From: Hyphomicrobiales bacterium
GTDB lineage: Bacteria; Pseudomonadota; Alphaproteobacteria; Rhizobiales; Rhizobiaceae
NCBI GenBank assembly: GCA_900472675.1
Contig: UCJA01000014.1
Coordinates: 232,962-296,961, forward strand
DNA length: 64,000 bases
Reading direction: 5' to 3'
Shown here: positions 61,304 through 64,000 of the stretch, piece by piece
Numbering within the stretch: position 1 is the stretch's first letter
Layout: every line of letters starts with the position of its first letter
Notes under the pieces: generated by a model
Told to the model about the DNA's origin: nothing
What the model saw: only the letters and a program-made list of their open reading frames with translations
Database searches by the model: none
Position numbers and translations under genes: made by a program

Positions 61304-61624
61304 ATGCTCATGCATAAGGTCATCATCAGTGCCGCCCTTTCGATGCTGCTTGCCGGATGTACATCCGCTGGCATGCAGGCCGATACGAGCCGGGCCCCAT
61401 TCCAGAGCGGCCCGAGGCTGCAGCCCGTTCCCGGCAGCATCACCTATGGCGGCCAGCCGCGTAGCAGGCTGACCAAGTCTCCTGTCGGCAGCATCGTACA
61501 GCACGAGTTCCGCAACGAGTTCGGCGAGCTGACCCAGGAAACCTATGTGGTTCAGCCGGATCGTAGTCTGCGTTTGGCAACGCGCCGGGTCATCCGCTCG
61601 CCTTTCGGCAACGACGATCCGTGA
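61304..61624 (+). CDS. Small putative lipoprotein, 106 residues
   Basis: ATG at 61304 with GGAAGG upstream, or ATG at 61310. The signal peptide ends in lipobox LLAGC (Cys19). The mature part (RLQPVPGSITYGGQPRSRL, VGSIVQHEFRNEFG) has no recognised domain. It probably sits in the outer or inner membrane facing the periplasm. An EcfG-type element upstream suggests stress expression. Confidence 0.65.
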   Translation: MLMHKVIISAALSMLLAGCTSAGMQADTSRAPFQSGPRLQPVPGSITYGGQPRSRLTKSPVGSIVQHEFRNEFGELTQETYVVQPDRSLRLATRRVIRSPFGNDDP

Positions 61625-61752
61625 CGCGGTCGCCCATAATCTCCTAGCTTGAGGTCGAGGCGAATTGACGCGCTGGACGGGATTACCTTGCACTCAGCCC
61701 TGAGTTGAGGGTATCGCGGAGGCCGAGGATTATCGCGAGGGGCGGGTTTCAA

Positions 61753-62154
61753 ATGGCTGATCAAGCAGAGTGGGCGCCGATTTCGCCCTATAGCACGGGT
61801 ATTCGTGGCCGCTGCCCCCGGTGCGGCCAGGGCCACCTGTTCAACGGGTTCCTCACGCTTCGGCCCAGCTGCGAGGTCTGCGGCCTCGACTACTCTTTTG
61901 CCGACCCGGCCGACGGCCCGGCTTTCTTCGTGATCTGCTTTGCCTGCGTTCCAAGCGTGGCGCTTGCCGTGTGGATCGAGGTCGCCTTCCAGCCGCCCTT
62001 CTGGGTGCATCTGCTGATCTCGCTTCCTTTCCTGCTGCTGACCTGCATCCTGCCGCTGCGGCCGCTGAAAGGTTGGCTCGTCGCCAGCCAGTTTTTCTAC
62101 AAGGCGGAGCAGGGGCGGATCGACCACCGCAAGCCGCAGCCGCCTGCGGTCTGA
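61753..62154 (+). CDS. DUF983 family membrane protein
   Basis: 133 residues from the ATG at 61753. A zinc-ribbon-like pair, CPRCGQG and CEVCGLDY, is followed by two membrane helices (about 57-77 and 83-102) and GWLVASQFFYKAE. DUF983 proteins are common in Alphaproteobacteria, often near cytochrome oxidase assembly genes; no such genes are present here. Function is unknown. Confidence 0.82.
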   Translation: MADQAEWAPISPYSTGIRGRCPRCGQGHLFNGFLTLRPSCEVCGLDYSFADPADGPAFFVICFACVPSVALAVWIEVAFQPPFWVHLLISLPFLLLTCILPLRPLKGWLVASQFFYKAEQGRIDHRKPQPPAV

Positions 62155-62261
62155 CGGGAGCGACAGGGCTCTCAACAGCTGCTGGTTGCGCATTGCTGCC
62201 GAAAAGCCGGAACCATTCGGCGGCCAAACCATTCGGCTGGTACGCAAATGTGGAGCCTGTC

Positions 62262-62510
62262 ATGCCTGAACTAACCGAAGCCGAACTCGAAGCCCGCCGC
62301 CGGTGCCTGGCGCTCGAGGGAGCCTTCCTCATGCTGATCGACGGCCTTGCCATGCGTGGAACCATATCTACCGACGAGGCGGAAGACCTGCTCAGCATCC
62401 TTGCCAAGAGCTCCGACTTTTCCGCCGCCCGGGCTACCACCTCGATGCGCATGGTCAACCAGTTGAAGCAGCTGCGGAACGGGGATGGCGCGGCAACGCC
62501 CGGAGCCTGA
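62262..62510 (+). CDS. Small helical hypothetical protein, 82 residues
   Basis: ATG at 62262 with GGAG seven bases upstream. MPELTEAELEARRRCLALEG, then GTISTDEAEDLLSILAK and TTSMRMVNQLKQLR: a compact helical protein. No family is recognised. An EcfG-like sequence with ATT in place of GTT (62209-62233) lies 29 bases upstream. Confidence 0.6.
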   Translation: MPELTEAELEARRRCLALEGAFLMLIDGLAMRGTISTDEAEDLLSILAKSSDFSAARATTSMRMVNQLKQLRNGDGAATPGA

Positions 62511-62539
62511 CCGGTCGTGACCACCTCTTCTCATTTGTG

Positions 62540-62564
62540 GGAACCAAGCGGCCACCGACCTGTT
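62540..62564 (+). promoter_or_regulatory. EcfG promoter (GGAAC-N17-GTT)
   Basis: GGAAC at 62540-62544, 17 bases, GTT at 62562-62564; 37 bases upstream of the second YghA-type SDR. Confidence 0.7.
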
Positions 62565-62600
62565 GGGAGGCCGTAACCCCAAGACAAAGAGGAGGTCCCC

Positions 62601-63458
62601 ATGGCCGACTATCCTACACCGCCATTCCCCGTACAGCCGCAGCCGATGCCCGGCTCCACCAAACGCATGGATCCGGCTCCGGATCACGGCGAGACCTCTT
62701 ACCGCGGCTCGGGACGGCTGGCGGGAATGAAGGCGATCATTACAGGCGGTGACAGCGGCATCGGCCGCGCAGTCGCCATTGCCTATGCACGCGAAGGCGC
62801 GGACATCCTGATCTCCTACCTGGACGAACACGAAGACGCTGAAGACACCAAGCGCATCGTGGAAGAGGCTGGCCGCAAGGCGGTGCTGGTTGCTGGCGAC
62901 CTGCAGGATACCGCACACTGCCGCGCCATCGTTGAGAAGGCCGTTTCCGAACTTGGCGGGATCGACATCCTCGTCAACAACGCCGCCCATCAGGCAACGT
63001 TCGCATCCATCGAAGACATTCTGGACGAAGAGTGGGAGCTGACCTTCAAGGTCAACATCCATGCCATGTTCTACCTGACGAAGGCGGCGGTGCCGCACAT
63101 GAAGCCAGGCAGCTCGATCGTCAACACGGCCTCGGTCAATGCGGACGATCCGACGCCGATGCTGCTTGCCTATGCGACGACGAAGGGCGCCATCCAGAAC
63201 TTTACGGCAGGTCTTGCCCAGTTGCTGGCGGAGAAGGGCATTCGCGCCAATGCAGTCGCTCCCGGACCGATCTGGACGCCTCTCATTCCCTCCACCATGC
63301 CGCAGGAAAAGGTCACCCAGTTCGGAAGCCAGGTGCCGATGAAGCGCCCGGGCCAGCCGGTGGAACTGGCGACGACCTACGTCATGCTGGCCGATCCGAT
63401 GTCGAGCTATGTCTCCGGCACGATGATCGGGGTGACCGGCGGCAAGCCGATCATCTGA
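62601..63458 (+). CDS. SDR-family oxidoreductase, YghA type (paralogue)
   Basis: 285 residues, GAGGAGG seven bases upstream. Same layout as the SDR at 39052: Pro-rich N-terminus with DHGETSY, cofactor loop GGDSGIGRAVA, NNAAHQ, catalytic YATTKGA, APGPIWTPL and [11 protein letters not shown]. The N-terminal extension is shorter. It has a perfect-spacing EcfG promoter and its own terminator. A stress-induced dehydrogenase of unknown substrate. Confidence 0.87.
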   Translation: MADYPTPPFPVQPQPMPGSTKRMDPAPDHGETSYRGSGRLAGMKAIITGGDSGIGRAVAIAYAREGADILISYLDEHEDAEDTKRIVEEAGRKAVLVAGDLQDTAHCRAIVEKAVSELGGIDILVNNAAHQATFASIEDILDEEWELTFKVNIHAMFYLTKAAVPHMKPGSSIVNTASVNADDPTPMLLAYATTKGAIQNFTAGLAQLLAEKGIRANAVAPGPIWTPLIPSTMPQEKVTQFGSQVPMKRPGQPVELATTYVMLADPMSSYVSGTMIGVTGGKPII

Positions 63459-63476
63459 TACGCTTCCAAACGACAC

Positions 63477-63505
63477 AAAAGGCGGCGCTTCGGTGCCGCC
63501 TTTTT
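63477..63505 (+). terminator. Terminator after the SDR gene
   Basis: Stem AAAAGGCGGCGC / GTGCCGCCTTTT (one G-T pair) closed by a TTCG tetraloop and followed by T. Confidence 0.9.
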
Positions 63506-63605
63506 CATGTCCGAACCTGCTGACGAGACAAGCGGTCAGGTGCGGCGGCCTGCGCGCAAGGATTGGTGGGCAGGGCAGCTACACCTTAGTTTCAGGCGCC
63601 ACGGC

Positions 63606-63630
63606 GGAACCTTTGCCCCCGGTTTCCGTT
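63606..63630 (+). promoter_or_regulatory. EcfG promoter (GGAAC-N17-GTT) of a 24-codon gene
   Basis: GGAAC at 63606-63610, 17 bases, GTT at 63628-63630. The next start codon with a ribosome site is 32 bases downstream. Confidence 0.65.
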
Positions 63631-63661
63631 CATTTCCCGACATCACAAAAAGGAGACAGTC

Positions 63662-63736
63662 ATGAACAGCATCGTTTGGTTGGTTGGCGCCGTGGTAATC
63701 GTTATCGCCGTTCTCAATCTCGTTGGATTTGCTTGA
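63662..63736 (+). CDS. 24-residue membrane peptide
   Basis: The ORF reads MNSIVWLVGAVVIVIAVL and ends in NLVGFA. It is almost entirely one transmembrane helix with no charge. AAAAAGGAGACAGTC gives a strong ribosome site at ideal spacing, an EcfG promoter lies upstream and a hairpin lies 15 bases downstream, so it has every part of a gene despite its length. Tiny membrane peptides with a similar start (IVWLVGAVVIV) appear familiar from rhizobial genomes, but I cannot verify this here. Function is unknown; an envelope-stress role is a guess. Confidence 0.65.
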   Translation: MNSIVWLVGAVVIVIAVLNLVGFA

Positions 63737-63750
63737 TCCACCTGAATTTT

Positions 63751-63768
63751 CCGAAGCCTTCGCTTCGG
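63751..63768 (+). terminator. Hairpin after the 24-residue gene
   Basis: A perfect 7-bp stem CCGAAGC / GCTTCGG with a CTTC loop, 15 bases past the stop codon. Only TT follows. It is the first of two adjacent hairpins with the same loop. Confidence 0.55.
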
Positions 63769-63777
63769 TTCGTCATC

Positions 63778-63817
63778 AGATAAGGGCGCTGCTTCCTTCG
63801 AAGCGGCGCCCTTATCT
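63778..63817. terminator. Long 18-bp hairpin
   Basis: AGATAAGGGCGC pairs with GCGCCCTTATCT. Inside it T-GCTTC pairs with GAAGC-G (one T-G pair) around a CTTC loop. The stem is 18 bp without a mismatch. It lacks a T run on either strand but is AT-rich at the base, so it may terminate in both directions. Confidence 0.65.
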
Positions 63818-63844
63818 GCATTCGGAATACAGTGGTTTGCACCA

Positions 63845-63869
63845 CCCGCCGGCACCATGTGCCGGCGGG
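63845..63869 (-). terminator. Hairpin downstream of the edge gene
   Basis: A perfect 11-bp stem CCCGCCGGCAC / GTGCCGGCGGG with a CAT loop, 15 bases past the stop of the partial minus-strand gene. No T run. Confidence 0.5.
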
Positions 63870-63883
63870 GTATGTGACAGGCT

Positions 63884-64000
63884 CTATTGGGCCCGCAAGA
63901 TCGAGAAGGGGTGTTCGGAGAAGGCCCAGTTCACCGATAGCCGCTCTTTGGGATCAAAGACCTTGCCGGTGCAGATGTCCTTGTAGCTCAGGCTCGAGAG
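63884..64000 (-). CDS. C-terminal end of an unidentified protein (start beyond window)
   Basis: An open frame of 38 codons from the right edge to a TAG at 63886-63884 on the minus strand. The visible residues end with RLSVNWAFSEHPFSILRAQ and include YKDICTGKVFDPKE. Codon use looks genuine and a hairpin follows the stop. Too little is visible to assign a family. Confidence 0.5.
   Translation of the reverse strand, partial: LSSLSYKDICTGKVFDPKERLSVNWAFSEHPFSILRAQ

Noticed and set aside
1-64000. CRISPR arrays, IS elements, rRNA operons
   Set aside because: No regularly spaced identical repeats, no transposase-like protein and no rRNA sequence were seen on either strand.

Overview
The window looks like chromosomal DNA of a Rhizobiaceae member (Rhizobium / Agrobacterium / Neorhizobium type). 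The evidence is high-GC coding DNA, a complete ybgC-tolQRAB-pal-cpoB-tilS-ftsH-glmM block in alphaproteobacterial order, a sulfolipid gene (sqdB), a serC-serA pair, TTAA-N7-TTAA sites of CtrA type, GGAAC-N17-GTT promoters of the alphaproteobacterial general stress sigma factor EcfG, and a ROSE-type leader in front of an hsp20 gene. No rRNA, CRISPR array, transposase or phage module was seen.

Layout. 1-0.7 kb: 5' part of sqdB (minus strand). 0.8-13 kb: cell-envelope and housekeeping block (ybgC, an LprI-like exported protein, tolQRAB, pal, cpoB, tilS, ftsH, glmM). 13-21.7 kb: outer-membrane protein, serC, serA, a Tim44-like protein, a DUF1810 protein, an MscS channel, a tiny membrane ORF and mnmA. 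21.7-23.2 kb: elongator tRNA-Met followed by an apparently foreign gene with a HEPN-like R-x4-H motif and non-coding DNA. 23.2-34.2 kb: an eight-gene minus-strand operon (GH105 hydrolase, kduI, an unrecognised 826-residue protein, a CUT1 sugar ABC transporter, a KduD-like dehydrogenase) with a divergent LacI regulator; together these look like uptake and breakdown of unsaturated pectic or uronic oligosaccharides. 34.1-37.4 kb: an OmpR-type two-component system with a PepSY-like Gly/Asp-rich protein and a repetitive His/Asp/Gly-rich exported protein. 37.4-49.6 kb and 58.6-63.7 kb: many small proteins, three SDR oxidoreductases, a GH15 enzyme, SMP-30, Hsp20, an MFS exporter and an LLM oxidoreductase; much of this appears to belong to the general stress regulon. 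49.6-55 kb: a ribose-type (CUT2) ABC transporter with an SMP-30 lactonase. 55.3-58.6 kb: a fatty-acid-hydroxylase-family membrane enzyme and a NarL-type two-component pair. 59.3-62.5 kb: single-domain response regulator, amidase, lipoprotein, DUF983 protein.

The most notable signal is regulatory. Seven GGAAC-N17-GTT elements and four with one extra spacer base lie just upstream of small stress-type genes scattered over 26 kb. One of them drives a 24-codon ORF that standard ORF callers would miss. Other points are a complete RNA-thermometer arrangement at hsp20, CtrA-type boxes, and an unrecognised large enzyme candidate in the pectin operon. Product names rest on recognition of family motifs by eye; no database search was run.
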